From Candidatus Scatomorpha merdipullorum (GTDB lineage Bacteria; Bacillota; Clostridia; Oscillospirales; Oscillospiraceae): 12,900 nucleotides of DNA. Both the position numbers and the translations under genes were made by a program. Of this stretch, positions 1 through 7,168 are shown in pieces. The notes below the pieces were generated by a model, which saw only the letters and a list, made by a program, of their open reading frames with translations, was not told where the DNA came from and did not search any database. Positions within the stretch are counted from its first letter, which is position 1. Each line of letters starts with the position of its first letter. Where the stretch lies: the NCBI GenBank assembly GCA_018716795.1, contig DVJK01000161.1, positions 1 to 12,900 on the forward strand, read 5' to 3'.

Positions 1-317
1 AGGGCCTTTGCGGCCGCGGCAGGGCGGAGCGTGGTGAAGGCGCCGAAGTTGCCGCCCACGGCGGTGTCCGCGCGGTGGACGCCCTGGCAGCCTATGTGTA
101 TGGGGCTGCCCGCGTTTTTCGCCGCGGCCGCGCCGAGGAGGTGCGCCTCGGGGAAGAACTGCGCGAACTCGACCTCGGCGGGAGAGTACTTCGCGAGCGC
201 GTCCTGCGTATTCGAAACGATAAACCCGCCCCAGTCCGCGGCGGACGCCACACGGTTCACCCCGCCGAACTCAACCGGCACGTCAAAGCGCTTGAGATTT
301 AAGTACAGATGCTTCAT
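1..317 (-). CDS. Triosephosphate-isomerase-like protein, N-terminal part (cut by left window edge)
   Basis: The first 105 residues of a TIM-barrel isomerase are visible; the rest lies left of the window. The N-terminus has an Asn-x-Lys pair (N7, K9 in LNLKRFD) at the place of the substrate-binding Asn and catalytic Lys of classical TIM. A later segment (IGCQGVHRAD, then GGNFGAF) matches the TIM region that reads GAQNV...GAFTG. It is clearly divergent from glycolytic TIM and resembles a clostridial TIM-like group found beside transketolase and RpiB homologues. It is the last visible gene of the operon. Its ATG lies 5 bases after the exporter stop, and the GGAGG used for its start overlaps the end of the exporter gene, so the two are probably translationally coupled. 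By family it should interconvert an aldose and a ketose carrying a terminal anion; here that may be sulfolactaldehyde and its keto isomer, or a four-carbon analogue. The His and Glu active-site residues are out of view. Confidence 0.8.
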   Translation of the reverse strand, partial: MKHLYLNLKRFDVPVEFGGVNRVASAADWGGFIVSNTQDALAKYSPAEVEFAQFFPEAHLLGAAAAKNAGSPIHIGCQGVHRADTAVGGNFGAFTTLRPAAAAKA

Positions 318-322
318 GGCCT

Positions 323-1054
323 TTAGCCTCCGATACAGATGATAATGCCCATAATAATGATGTAGATATTGCTCAGGAGATACATTTTCTTCGCCTTCAG
401 CCGCTTGAGCACGGCCACGCCGAGCGTGGCGGAGAGCAGCACGGAGGCCGCCATTATCCCGCTGCCCACGACGGCGGAGGGGTTGAAGTTCCCGTAGCCG
501 ATGTGCATGAAGACCGCGACAAGGGCCGAGGGTACGAAGTAGAGGTTCATGTTGGCGGCGTAGGCCTTCGGGTCGTGGCCGTACTTCGCCTGGCAGTAGA
601 TGGACGCGAAGGGCCCGGAGACGTTGAACACCCCGCCGAAGAGCCCGCCCATGCCGCAGAAGAACAGCGCCTGCCAGAGCGTGCCCTTTATCTTGAGGGC
701 CTTCACGTTCATGAGCTGCGTCGAGGAATACGCGATGAGGAAGACGCCGAAGGCTATCCGCAGGTACACCGACTGCAGGTGCATCATCAGCACTATGCCG
801 CTTATTTTCCCGGCGAGCAGGGCCAGGGAGGGCAGCAGCGCGCCCCGCCAGTCTATATATTTCCGCAGCTGCCAGCTGACCTGGCTCACCAGCACCAGCA
901 GGGCCACGGCCACAATGGCGGCGGCGTTGTTGTACGGCGCCACCAGCGTCACGGTGGCCATGGTTATCATCCCGTAGCCCATGCCCAGGGCGCCGTGGAC
1001 GAAGCCGGCCAGCAGGAAGGCAAAGAGGCATACGAGGATGACTTCAGCTTCCAT
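323..1054 (-). CDS. TauE/SafE-family membrane exporter (sulfite/sulfonate type)
   Basis: A 243-residue polytopic membrane protein with about eight hydrophobic segments. It shows the two-repeat pattern of the TauE/SafE family: a first glycine-rich motif near residues 22-28 (GALGMGYGM) and a second near 134-147 (GMGGLFGGVFNVSG) followed by a Pro. Length is typical for the family. Relatives export sulfite, sulfoacetate or other organosulfonates, and one sits in the sulfoglycolytic transaldolase cluster of Bacillus as the presumed product exporter. The ATG at 1054 has a GGGAGG about 6 bases upstream. The gene lies 39 bases after the transaldolase and 5 bases before the TIM-like gene, so it is part of the enzyme operon. 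Inference: it exports the sulfonate end product. The family also contains members of unknown substrate, so the ion cannot be fixed from sequence. Confidence 0.85.
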   Translation of the reverse strand: MEAEVILVCLFAFLLAGFVHGALGMGYGMITMATVTLVAPYNNAAAIVAVALLVLVSQVSWQLRKYIDWRGALLPSLALLAGKISGIVLMMHLQSVYLRIAFGVFLIAYSSTQLMNVKALKIKGTLWQALFFCGMGGLFGGVFNVSGPFASIYCQAKYGHDPKAYAANMNLYFVPSALVAVFMHIGYGNFNPSAVVGSGIMAASVLLSATLGVAVLKRLKAKKMYLLSNIYIIIMGIIICIGG

Positions 1055-1093
1055 TGAGCCCTCCCGTCCGCAGGCCGCGAGCGCGCGCGGCGC

Positions 1094-2413
1094 TCATTTG
1101 GCCCCGTTGGCCGCGTTCATGAAGCGGCGGTGGAACTGCATCACGACGGCGTTGGAGGTGTAGCGCGCAAGCAGCTCCGGCCCGGCGGTTATGACGACGC
1201 GGCCCGCCATGTCGGCGAACTCCGGCTCCATGAGCAGGCGGTCAATGTAGGGATAGTAGTTGTCGCCCTGCATGTTGCAGATTATGAGCCTCGTGTCCGG
1301 CAGATTGGCCTGGCGCAGGCACCTCAGGTTGTGGCGTATGCCGTCGAGCCCGTCGGCCATGGGGTCGTCCGCAAAGCCGCGGTAGCGCAGGATGTCCCTC
1401 GCGCGGGTGTAGGCGGCGAAGAGGTCGCCGTTCGCCTCCCGGGCGGAGAGATAGTCGTTCTCGACCATATAGCGCCGGAGCTGCTCTATGAACAGGGGAT
1501 CGCCCGTCTCCTCGTAGGCGCGAATGTATCCGGCCAGCTGCATACTCTGGCTGTGCCGGAACATGATGAAGCTGTTGATGAAGTAGGGGCGGGCCTGGAG
1601 GGCGAGCGCCGTCTGGTACGGCTCGAACATCAGCGTGAAGTTCACCCTGTACCCGTGCTCATGGAGCATGAGGGCGAGGTTGTGCCCGCGGTAGAAGTCC
1701 TCGGTGCGGCCCTCGTCGTAGCGGAGACTGAAGCGCTTGTCGCCGGTCAGGAGCTCATCGACGTTCTCCGCGTTCACGGGGCCGGTGTGCGGCACCTTTA
1801 TGACGACGCGGTAGGGCGAAAGCAGCTCGCGGAAGCGCGCGGCCTCCTCAAGAATCTCGCTCTCCGAGCAGCGGAAGGGGTCGTTGAGCTCGACGCTGAT
1901 GTCGCAGCCGGGGCCGAGCATGTCGCCGATGTCCTTCAAAACCTCGTCGCGGGTCTTATAGCGGCCGCCGACGTTGGCCTTGGAGTCGTTTATGAAGAGG
2001 TTGTAGATTATCGCGGGGTTGCAGGTCAGGTTGGAGATGAGGTCCTTCATGGGCCGCACCTCGTAGGGATTGGCCGAGTCCGCGCTGAAAAGCAGCTTCT
2101 GCGGGCGCTTGAGGCCGTTCTTGTCGTAGGATATGTCGCGCTTGAGGTCGGCGAGCACGAGGCCGTCGCGCCCGAGCTCATACTCCACGCGGAAGCCCGC
2201 GGGCGTCTCCCCGGCGGGGACGCGGAAGCAGTCCACGACCTCGCGGAAGTTTTTCGTGACGCCCAGCGCGCTGCCGCGGAGCTGCATTTCGTCAAAGAGC
2301 TGCGCGTCTATGGCGTGGGAGAGTATCCTGTCCGCATAGTCCTCGTCGCCGGCGGCCACCGGCCTGCCGCCGGGGCCGAACAGGGACGAGAGGGTGTATT
2401 TCAAACTGCTCAT
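1094..2413 (-). CDS. Long, divergent transaldolase-family protein
   Basis: 439 residues, against about 220 or 316 for common transaldolases. The family core is recognisable. SNLTCNPAII (127-136) matches the TTNPS strand, with Asn132. Glu175 (DISVEL) sits at the catalytic Glu. Lys206 in VVIKVP is the Schiff-base lysine. VNFTLMF (257-263) matches the Asn/Thr strand, with N258 and T260. Ser281 and Arg286 keep the spacing of S176 and R181 in E. coli TalB, where the Arg binds phosphate. I cannot find the second phosphate site (Ser/Arg of SFRN); the matching stretch reads CNMQGDNYY. About 115 extra residues precede the barrel. The start is ATG 2413 with AGGAG 7 bases upstream, 12 bases after the transketolase stop. 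Transaldolases move a dihydroxyacetone unit between sugars; sulfoglycolytic members act on 6-deoxy-6-sulfofructose. The substrate here is inferred from context only, and an aldolase role is possible. Confidence 0.75.
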   Translation of the reverse strand: MSSLKYTLSSLFGPGGRPVAAGDEDYADRILSHAIDAQLFDEMQLRGSALGVTKNFREVVDCFRVPAGETPAGFRVEYELGRDGLVLADLKRDISYDKNGLKRPQKLLFSADSANPYEVRPMKDLISNLTCNPAIIYNLFINDSKANVGGRYKTRDEVLKDIGDMLGPGCDISVELNDPFRCSESEILEEAARFRELLSPYRVVIKVPHTGPVNAENVDELLTGDKRFSLRYDEGRTEDFYRGHNLALMLHEHGYRVNFTLMFEPYQTALALQARPYFINSFIMFRHSQSMQLAGYIRAYEETGDPLFIEQLRRYMVENDYLSAREANGDLFAAYTRARDILRYRGFADDPMADGLDGIRHNLRCLRQANLPDTRLIICNMQGDNYYPYIDRLLMEPEFADMAGRVVITAGPELLARYTSNAVVMQFHRRFMNAANGAK

Positions 2414-2425
2414 TTCGTCACTCCT

Positions 2426-3403
2426 TCACTTTGCGCCGTTCTTGCGCTCCAGGGCCCGATGCGCGGCGCGGACTATGTCCTCCGCCGTGAGGCCGAAATA
2501 TTCCATGAGATAGCCGGTCTTGCCCACGATACCGAAGCGGTCGCCGACGCCGACGCGCTCCACGGGCACGGGGCAGCCGCCGGAGACGGCCTCGGCCACG
2601 GCGCTGCCCAGCCCGCCGATAACGCTGTGGTTCTCCGCGGTGACGACGGCGCCGGTCTCCCGCGCCGCGCTCAGGACGGCCTCCGTGTCGAGGGGCTTGA
2701 TGGTGAACATATCGAGCACGCGGGCGCTTATGCCCTCCGCGGCAAGCGCCTCCGCCGCGCGCAGGGCCTCCGGCACCTCGCGGCCGGCGGCGATGATAGC
2801 GAGGTCGCTCCCCTCGCGCAGGAGGGCGGCGCGGCCGAGCTCAAAGTCGGAGCCGCGCTCATATATGCGCTCGGTCTCCGTGCGGCAGAGGCGGATGTAC
2901 GCCATGCCGCGCATGTGCGCAATCTTGGGCAGGAGGTTTTCAAGCATGACGGCGTCCGTGGGCTCGACTATCGTCAGCTCCGGCACGGCGCGCATCATGG
3001 CGACGTCCTCAAAGGCCATGTGGGTGCCGCCGTTGAGCGCGGCGCAGACGCCCGGGTCGCTGCCCACCATCTTCACGTTCTGCTTCGCGTAGGCGCCGCT
3101 CATGAAGACCTGGTCCATGACGCGCCTGGAGGCGAAGACGGCGAAGGAGTGGGTGAAGGGGATGAAGCCCTCGGCGGAGAGGCCGCAGGCGACGCCTATC
3201 ATATTGGCCTCGGCTATGCCGCAGTCTATTATGCTCTCGGGGTGCGAGTCCTTGTAGGGCAGGACGCCTATCGGGCGCATGAGGTCGGCGTCCAGCGCCA
3301 TGACCGGCTCGCCGGCGTCCATCATGCCGACGAGCTTCGCGGCGTAGACCGCGCGCATTTCGGTTTTGTCGAGCTCTATTTTGTCTGCAAGCTTTATCTT
3401 CAC
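2426..3403 (-). CDS. Transketolase, C-terminal subunit (split enzyme)
   Basis: 325 residues covering the pyrimidine-binding and C-terminal domains of a two-gene transketolase. Glu65 in DCGIAEANM is the catalytic Glu that activates thiamine diphosphate. PFTHSFAVFASRR and GGTHMAFED follow in the usual order, and the transketolase C domain starts near residue 190. By hand alignment to E. coli TktA, Arg16 (R358) and Arg174 (R520) remain, but the phosphate-contacting His461 position is Asp116 (GSDPG) and the following Glu-Asp is Leu-Asn. This variant is familiar from other clostridial split transketolases, so it marks a subfamily rather than a broken gene. It uses a GTG start with GGGAGG 8 bases upstream, 15 bases after the N-subunit stop. 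With the N subunit it should move two-carbon ketol units; the sulfoglycolytic transketolase SqwGH is also split this way. Confidence 0.9.
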   Translation of the reverse strand: MKIKLADKIELDKTEMRAVYAAKLVGMMDAGEPVMALDADLMRPIGVLPYKDSHPESIIDCGIAEANMIGVACGLSAEGFIPFTHSFAVFASRRVMDQVFMSGAYAKQNVKMVGSDPGVCAALNGGTHMAFEDVAMMRAVPELTIVEPTDAVMLENLLPKIAHMRGMAYIRLCRTETERIYERGSDFELGRAALLREGSDLAIIAAGREVPEALRAAEALAAEGISARVLDMFTIKPLDTEAVLSAARETGAVVTAENHSVIGGLGSAVAEAVSGGCPVPVERVGVGDRFGIVGKTGYLMEYFGLTAEDIVRAAHRALERKNGAK

Positions 3404-3418
3404 GCTTCAAGCCTCCCT

Positions 3419-4258
3419 TCAAAGCGCCGCCTTGGCGGCCTCGAGCCGCGCGACGGCTTCGTCGGCCAGCTCGGCGGTCACGGGCATGTTGTGGTTGAAC
3501 ACGTCCTCGGCGAAGAAGCAGCCCTTGCCCTTCTTGGTGTGCAGTATGAGCATGGACGGGCGGCCGGCCTCGGCCTTGGCCGCGTCTATCGCGCGGAGAA
3601 TCTGCTCCGGGTCGTTGCCGTCGGCGACGTCCAGCGCGTGCCAGCCGAAGGCGGCGAAGCGCGCGGAGAGGTCCTTCACGCCGCCGACCTCGTCGACGGG
3701 CCCGTCGAGCTGGAGCCCGTTGTAGTCCACGAAGGCTATGACGTTGTCAAGCCCGTGCGCCGGGGCGAAGGCGGCGCACTCCCAGACCTGGCCCTCCTCG
3801 CACTCGCCGTCGCCGAGGAGGATGTAGACGTAGTTTTCAAGCCCCTTGCGCTTGCAGCCGAGGGCTATGCCGAGGCCGGAGGAGAAGCCCTGGCCCAGCG
3901 AGCCGGTGGTCATGTCGACGCCGGGAGTGCGGTTCATGTCGGTGTGGCTGGGCAGGCGGGTCTCCGGCGCGTTGAGCGTGAGCAGCTCCTCCTTTGGGAA
4001 GTATCCGCGCAGCGCGAGGGCGGCGTACATCGCCGGGCCGGCGTGGCCCTTGGACATGATGAACCTGTCGCGCCCCTCCCAGCGCGGCTCCTCGGGGCGG
4101 AGGTTCATGACGCCGCCGTAGAGGCAGGCCATCAAATCGCAGACGGACATGCTGCCGCCCACGTGGCCCACGCCTATGGACTCAATCGCCCGGAGGGCGG
4201 CTATGCGTATATCGGCGGCGAAGAGCCTGAGCTCCCGCAGCTTTTCCTGAGAGACCAT
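3419..4258 (-). CDS. Transketolase, N-terminal (thiamine diphosphate-binding) subunit
   Basis: 279 residues forming the pyrophosphate-binding half of transketolase. GHVGGS (31-36) and SKGHAGPA (69-76) carry conserved active-site His residues. TGSLGQG is at 118-124. The thiamine diphosphate motif runs from GDGE (149-152) to Asn180. Ile/Val residues and length fit split transketolases of Clostridia. ATG 4258 has AGGAGG 5 bases upstream; it lies 36 bases after the RpiB-family gene and 15 bases before its partner subunit, so both subunits are made in order from one transcript. Its likely role is two-carbon transfer onto glyceraldehyde 3-phosphate, giving xylulose 5-phosphate and a donor shortened by two carbons. 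A separate copy for general pentose phosphate metabolism presumably exists elsewhere; that cannot be seen here. Confidence 0.92.
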   Translation of the reverse strand: MVSQEKLRELRLFAADIRIAALRAIESIGVGHVGGSMSVCDLMACLYGGVMNLRPEEPRWEGRDRFIMSKGHAGPAMYAALALRGYFPKEELLTLNAPETRLPSHTDMNRTPGVDMTTGSLGQGFSSGLGIALGCKRKGLENYVYILLGDGECEEGQVWECAAFAPAHGLDNVIAFVDYNGLQLDGPVDEVGGVKDLSARFAAFGWHALDVADGNDPEQILRAIDAAKAEAGRPSMLILHTKKGKGCFFAEDVFNHNMPVTAELADEAVARLEAAKAAL

Positions 4259-4294
4259 GTGGTCCTCCTTTCTTGACTAGCGGCCGGGGCCGGA

Positions 4295-4768
4295 TTATTT
4301 GAAGTTCTTTGTCTCGAGCTCGGCGAGAAGAGCCTTCTGGCTGTTGAGGAAGTCCACGCGCCACTGCGGGAAGCCCTCGACGAAGCCGGTGTTGAGGAAG
4401 GCGTCCGCAATCTCGCAGCCCATGGTATCGCCTATGATGAAGCCGCCCAGGCAGAGCACGTTGGCGTCGTTTATCTTCCTGGAGTACGCCGCGGCGTACT
4501 GGCTCTCCACCACGGCCGCGCGGACGGATTTGAACTTGTTGGCCGTGACTGCCATGCCCATGCCCGTGCCGCAGACGAGGATGCCCCGCTCGGCCCGGCC
4601 CTCGGATATGGCCGAGGCGACGTCCGACGCAATCGAGGTGAAGTCGCGGGGATGCTCCGGATCCAGGGTGCCGAGGTCCTCGAATTCAACGCCCTGCTCC
4701 TTGAGGTGAAGGGCTATGGCCTCCTTGAGCCGGAAGCCGCCCTTGTCAGCGCCTATAAGTATTTTCAT
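4295..4768 (-). CDS. RpiB/LacAB-family sugar isomerase with altered active site
   Basis: 157 residues, close to the 149 of E. coli RpiB. The core is clear: GAD at 6-8, CGTGMGM with catalytic Cys66 and Thr68, ANKF at 77-80, SRxxNDANVL at 96-105. Several hallmark residues differ. The His after the N-terminal Asp is Lys9. The ring-opening His99 is Ile99. The RHxxR phosphate motif is FPQWR (133-137), keeping only the last Arg. This points to an acyclic substrate or one with a different anion, rather than ribose 5-phosphate. SqwI, the 4-deoxy-4-sulfoerythrose isomerase of the sulfoglycolytic transketolase pathway, and EryI of erythritol catabolism are RpiB homologues with four-carbon substrates that cannot form a furanose ring. 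The start is ATG 4768, with GAGGAGG just upstream; the frame stays open further upstream but without a ribosome site. First gene of the enzyme block. Confidence 0.88.
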   Translation of the reverse strand: MKILIGADKGGFRLKEAIALHLKEQGVEFEDLGTLDPEHPRDFTSIASDVASAISEGRAERGILVCGTGMGMAVTANKFKSVRAAVVESQYAAAYSRKINDANVLCLGGFIIGDTMGCEIADAFLNTGFVEGFPQWRVDFLNSQKALLAELETKNFK

Positions 4769-4790
4769 TTTTGCCTCCTCAGACGTTTTT

Positions 4791-4825
4791 GGGCCGGGGA
4801 GGGCGATGCGCCCGCGCCCCGGCCC
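4791..4825 (-). other. GC-rich intercistronic hairpin between importer and enzyme genes
   Basis: A perfect 9-bp inverted repeat (GGGCCGGGG at 4791-4799 with CCCCGGCCC at 4817-4825) encloses a second small stem (GGGCG/CGCCC, 4801-4813). In the transcript it is followed by an A-run (AAAAACG), not a U-run, so it is not a normal terminator. It lies in the 80-base gap between the ATPase stop and the RpiB-family start, and ends about 15 bases before the ribosome site. It could protect or mark an mRNA end and so set different levels of importer and enzyme messages. The role is inferred. Confidence 0.5.
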
Positions 4826-4848
4826 GGATAATTTTGCGGCCCCGCCGC

Positions 4849-5595
4849 TCACCACCACTTTATCTGGTCGGTGATGTGGTTGCGAAGCTTTATGAAGTCC
4901 GGGGAAGCGACGTCCCTGGGCCTGGGCAGGTCGACCTTGACCTCCTCCTTGATGTGCGCGGGCTTGTTGGTGAGTATCAGCACGCGCTCGGCGAGGTAGA
5001 CGGCCTCCTCGATGTTGTGCGTGATGAAGACGACGGTCGTGCCCATCTCCTTCCAGAGACGTATGACCTCGTCCTCGAGGTAGAAGCGCAGCTTGATGTC
5101 CATCTGGCCGTAGGGCTCGTCCATGAGCAGCAGGTCGGGCTGCATTGCGAAGGCGCGGCCGATGATTATGCGCTGCGCGGTGGAGACGGAGAGCTGGTGG
5201 GGATATTTGTCGCGGAACTCCTCGAGGCCGAGGAGCTTTATCATGTTCTCAACGCGCTCGTCAATGACCTCTTTGGGCAGCTTCTTTATCTCCATGCCGA
5301 AGCGCAGGTTCTTCTCGACGGTCAGCCAGGGCATGGAGCTCGGCTCCTGGAAGACGACGGCGAGGTTGTGCTTCTTCGGATCGGCGGGCTCGTTGTCTAT
5401 ATAGAGCTGGCCGCGGGTGGGCATGTATATGCGGGTGAGCAGGTTGAGGAAGGTGGTCTTGCCGCAGCCGGTGGGGCCCACGACGCAGAGGAACTCACCC
5501 TTTTTTATGTTGAAGGACACGTCGTCCAGCACGTGCAGGGGGCCGAAATACTTCGTCAGGTGTTCGACCCGCACCTTGTATTCTTGATTTTCCAT
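4849..5595 (-). CDS. ABC transporter ATPase 1 (nitrate/sulfonate/taurine type), degenerate signature motif
   Basis: 248 residues. Walker A GPTGCGKT (40-47), Q-loop Gln83, Walker B LLLMDEP with D159-E160, D-loop YGQMD and switch His193 (ITHN) are all present. The signature, normally LSGGMRQR, reads LSVSTAQR (135-142), losing both glycines. Family resemblance is to SsuB/TauB/NrtD-type ATPases. I start at ATG 5595, which has GGAGG 5 bases upstream and lies 11 bases after the previous stop. An earlier ATG at 5607, overlapping that stop as TGATG, would add four residues but leaves the GGAGG inside the gene. It is the last importer gene, followed by an 80-base gap with a hairpin. It should pair with ATPase 2 as a heterodimer on the two different permeases. 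Confidence 0.9.
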   Translation of the reverse strand: MENQEYKVRVEHLTKYFGPLHVLDDVSFNIKKGEFLCVVGPTGCGKTTFLNLLTRIYMPTRGQLYIDNEPADPKKHNLAVVFQEPSSMPWLTVEKNLRFGMEIKKLPKEVIDERVENMIKLLGLEEFRDKYPHQLSVSTAQRIIIGRAFAMQPDLLLMDEPYGQMDIKLRFYLEDEVIRLWKEMGTTVVFITHNIEEAVYLAERVLILTNKPAHIKEEVKVDLPRPRDVASPDFIKLRNHITDQIKWW

Positions 5596-5606
5596 GGCGA
5601 CCTCCA

Positions 5607-6374
5607 TCAAAGGGCAAGATCAGTGTTGTCGGATATATCCTGCCTTATCCGCAGGAACTCGGGATCCGTGAAGTTCCTGGGCCTGGGCAGGCAGCTGAGG
5701 TCGTAGACCTGCTTGACATGGGCCGGGCAGTTGCTCAGAAGCACGATGCGGTCGGCGAGATAGACGGCCTCCTCGATGTTGTTGGTGACGAAGATGATGG
5801 TGCGCTTCTCGCTCTGCCATATCCTCAGCACCTCCTCCTGCATGGAGTAGCGCGTCTGCGCGTCCAGCTGGCCGAAGGGCTCGTCCATGAGCATAATCTG
5901 CGGGCTGTTGGTGTAGGCTCGGGCGATGCCCACGCGCTGCTTCATGCCGCCGGAGAGCTGATGGGGATAGGAGTTTTCAAAGCCGGTGAGGCCGACGAGA
6001 TCGATGTACTTCTGCGCAATCTCGCGCCGCTCGGCCTTCTTCATGCCGGAGAGCTCAAGCCCGAACTCCACGTTCGCCATGACCGTGCGCCAGGGCATCA
6101 GGTTGAGCGACTGGAAGACCATGCCGATGCGCTCGTCGCTGCCGTGCAGCTCCTCCCCGTCGAGATACACCTTGCCGGACCTGGGCTTGGCCAGCCCGGC
6201 GATTATATTCATGAGCACGGTCTTGCCGCAGTGGCCGGGGCCGAGGACCACGAGGAACTCGTTGTCGCGCACCTCCATGGACACGTCGTCCACGACCTGC
6301 TTCACCTCGTCGTTGACTATGAAGGACTGGCAGATGTTTTCCAGCTTCAGGATTACCTTGTTTTTCTCGTCCAC
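5607..6374 (-). CDS. ABC transporter ATPase 2 (nitrate/sulfonate/taurine type), switch His replaced
   Basis: 255 residues from a GTG at 6374. Walker A GPGHCGKT (45-52), Q-loop Gln88, an intact signature LSGGMKQR (140-147) and Walker B MLMDEP with D164-E165 are present. The switch histidine of the H-loop is Asn198 (VTNN in place of VTHD). This defect complements that of ATPase 1. The start overlaps the end of the permease gene by 22 bases. An AAAGG is 11 bases before the GTG; an alternative TTG at 6380 is only 5 bases from it and would add two residues. The same reading frame stays open far upstream through the permease gene, but that part is antiparallel-frame noise and does not look like an ATPase. 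Likely energises uptake of an anionic organic solute. Confidence 0.9.
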   Translation of the reverse strand: MDEKNKVILKLENICQSFIVNDEVKQVVDDVSMEVRDNEFLVVLGPGHCGKTVLMNIIAGLAKPRSGKVYLDGEELHGSDERIGMVFQSLNLMPWRTVMANVEFGLELSGMKKAERREIAQKYIDLVGLTGFENSYPHQLSGGMKQRVGIARAYTNSPQIMLMDEPFGQLDAQTRYSMQEEVLRIWQSEKRTIIFVTNNIEEAVYLADRIVLLSNCPAHVKQVYDLSCLPRPRNFTDPEFLRIRQDISDNTDLAL

Positions 6375-7168
6375 GGGCAAATCAACCTTTCTGCAAATTG
6401 CGTGACAATGGCCAGCAGGGCGCCGACTATACCTATCGCTATCATACCGGTGAGCACCAGGGGCATGTCCATCGAGTCCATGCCGCGGGAGATGAGCAGG
6501 CCCACGCCGGAGTCGCCGGCGCCGAGCATCTCGGCGGCGAGGACGGCCATCCAGGCCGCGCTCGTCGAGGTGCGCACGCCCGCGAAGATGGCGTCGAGGG
6601 AGGAGGGGATGGCTATCTTGAAGAGCCTCTGGGCGGGCGAGGCGTTGAACACCGTGCCCACGTCGAGATACATCCTGTCGACCGTGCTCAGGCCGGCCTT
6701 GACGTTGATGACCACGCTCTGAAGCGAGCCGAAGATGACGATGATTATTTTGGAGAGCTCGCCCGCGCCGTTCCACAGGGTTATGAGCGGTATCCAGGCG
6801 AGGGGCGGGATGGCGCGGAAGGCGTCGAAGAGCGGGGAGAAGAAGGCCCGCAGCTTCGGGAACCAGCCTATCATGACGCCGAAGGCGATGCCGAAGGTCC
6901 AGTCGAAGGCGAGGGCTATGCCGACGCGCTTGAGGCTGGCCAGCACGTGGATTATCAGGTTGCGGTTTTTGACGGGGTGCTCGAAGAGCTGGACGGTCCT
7001 GTCCCAGACCTCGACGGGGGAGGGGAAGGTGCCGCCGCTGTTCGCCGCGAAAAGCCACAGCAGTACGAGGAGCACGACGGAGACGACGGGCAGTATCTTA
7101 TACGCGACCCTCATCCGGGCCTCGCGGATCTCCATGGCGCTCAGGTTTTCTTTAGAGACCTTTGTCAT
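6353..7168 (-). CDS. ABC transporter permease A (SsuC/TauC/NrtB type)
   Basis: 271 residues with about six membrane segments, the first at roughly residues 25-45 after a charged N-terminus. The cytoplasmic EAA-like loop that contacts the ATPase is visible around VGTVFNASPAQRLFKIAIPSS, followed by the typical AGVRTSTSAAWMAVLAAEMLG segment; these phrases are diagnostic of the nitrate/sulfonate/taurine permease family. The ATG at 7168 overlaps the stop of permease B as ATGA, so the genes are translationally coupled. A GTG at 7180 would add four residues. It overlaps ATPase 2 by 22 bases at its end. The two permeases are related but clearly different, so the complex should be a heterodimer. Substrate is not determined by sequence. 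Confidence 0.92.
   Translation of the reverse strand: MTKVSKENLSAMEIREARMRVAYKILPVVSVVLLVLLWLFAANSGGTFPSPVEVWDRTVQLFEHPVKNRNLIIHVLASLKRVGIALAFDWTFGIAFGVMIGWFPKLRAFFSPLFDAFRAIPPLAWIPLITLWNGAGELSKIIIVIFGSLQSVVINVKAGLSTVDRMYLDVGTVFNASPAQRLFKIAIPSSLDAIFAGVRTSTSAAWMAVLAAEMLGAGDSGVGLLISRGMDSMDMPLVLTGMIAIGIVGALLAIVTQFAERLICPWTRKTR

Noticed and set aside
1130..4276. Plus-strand open frame of 1048 codons antisense to the transaldolase and transketolase genes
   Set aside because: A shadow of GC-rich coding: the protein is low-complexity in Ala, Gly, Val, His, Arg, has no recognisable domain, and runs over three well-supported minus-strand genes and their ribosome sites.
4849..5595. Possible pseudogene call for ATPase 1 because of its eroded signature motif
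   Set aside because: The frame is intact, all other motifs are present, and the complementary change in ATPase 2 fits a functional asymmetric pair.
5607..7058. 483-codon minus-strand frame that could suggest a permease-ATPase or other fusion
   Set aside because: Only the last 255 residues are an ATPase. The upstream part is an out-of-frame reading of the permease gene, rich in Arg, Pro, His, and a proper GTG start with a ribosome site lies at 6374.
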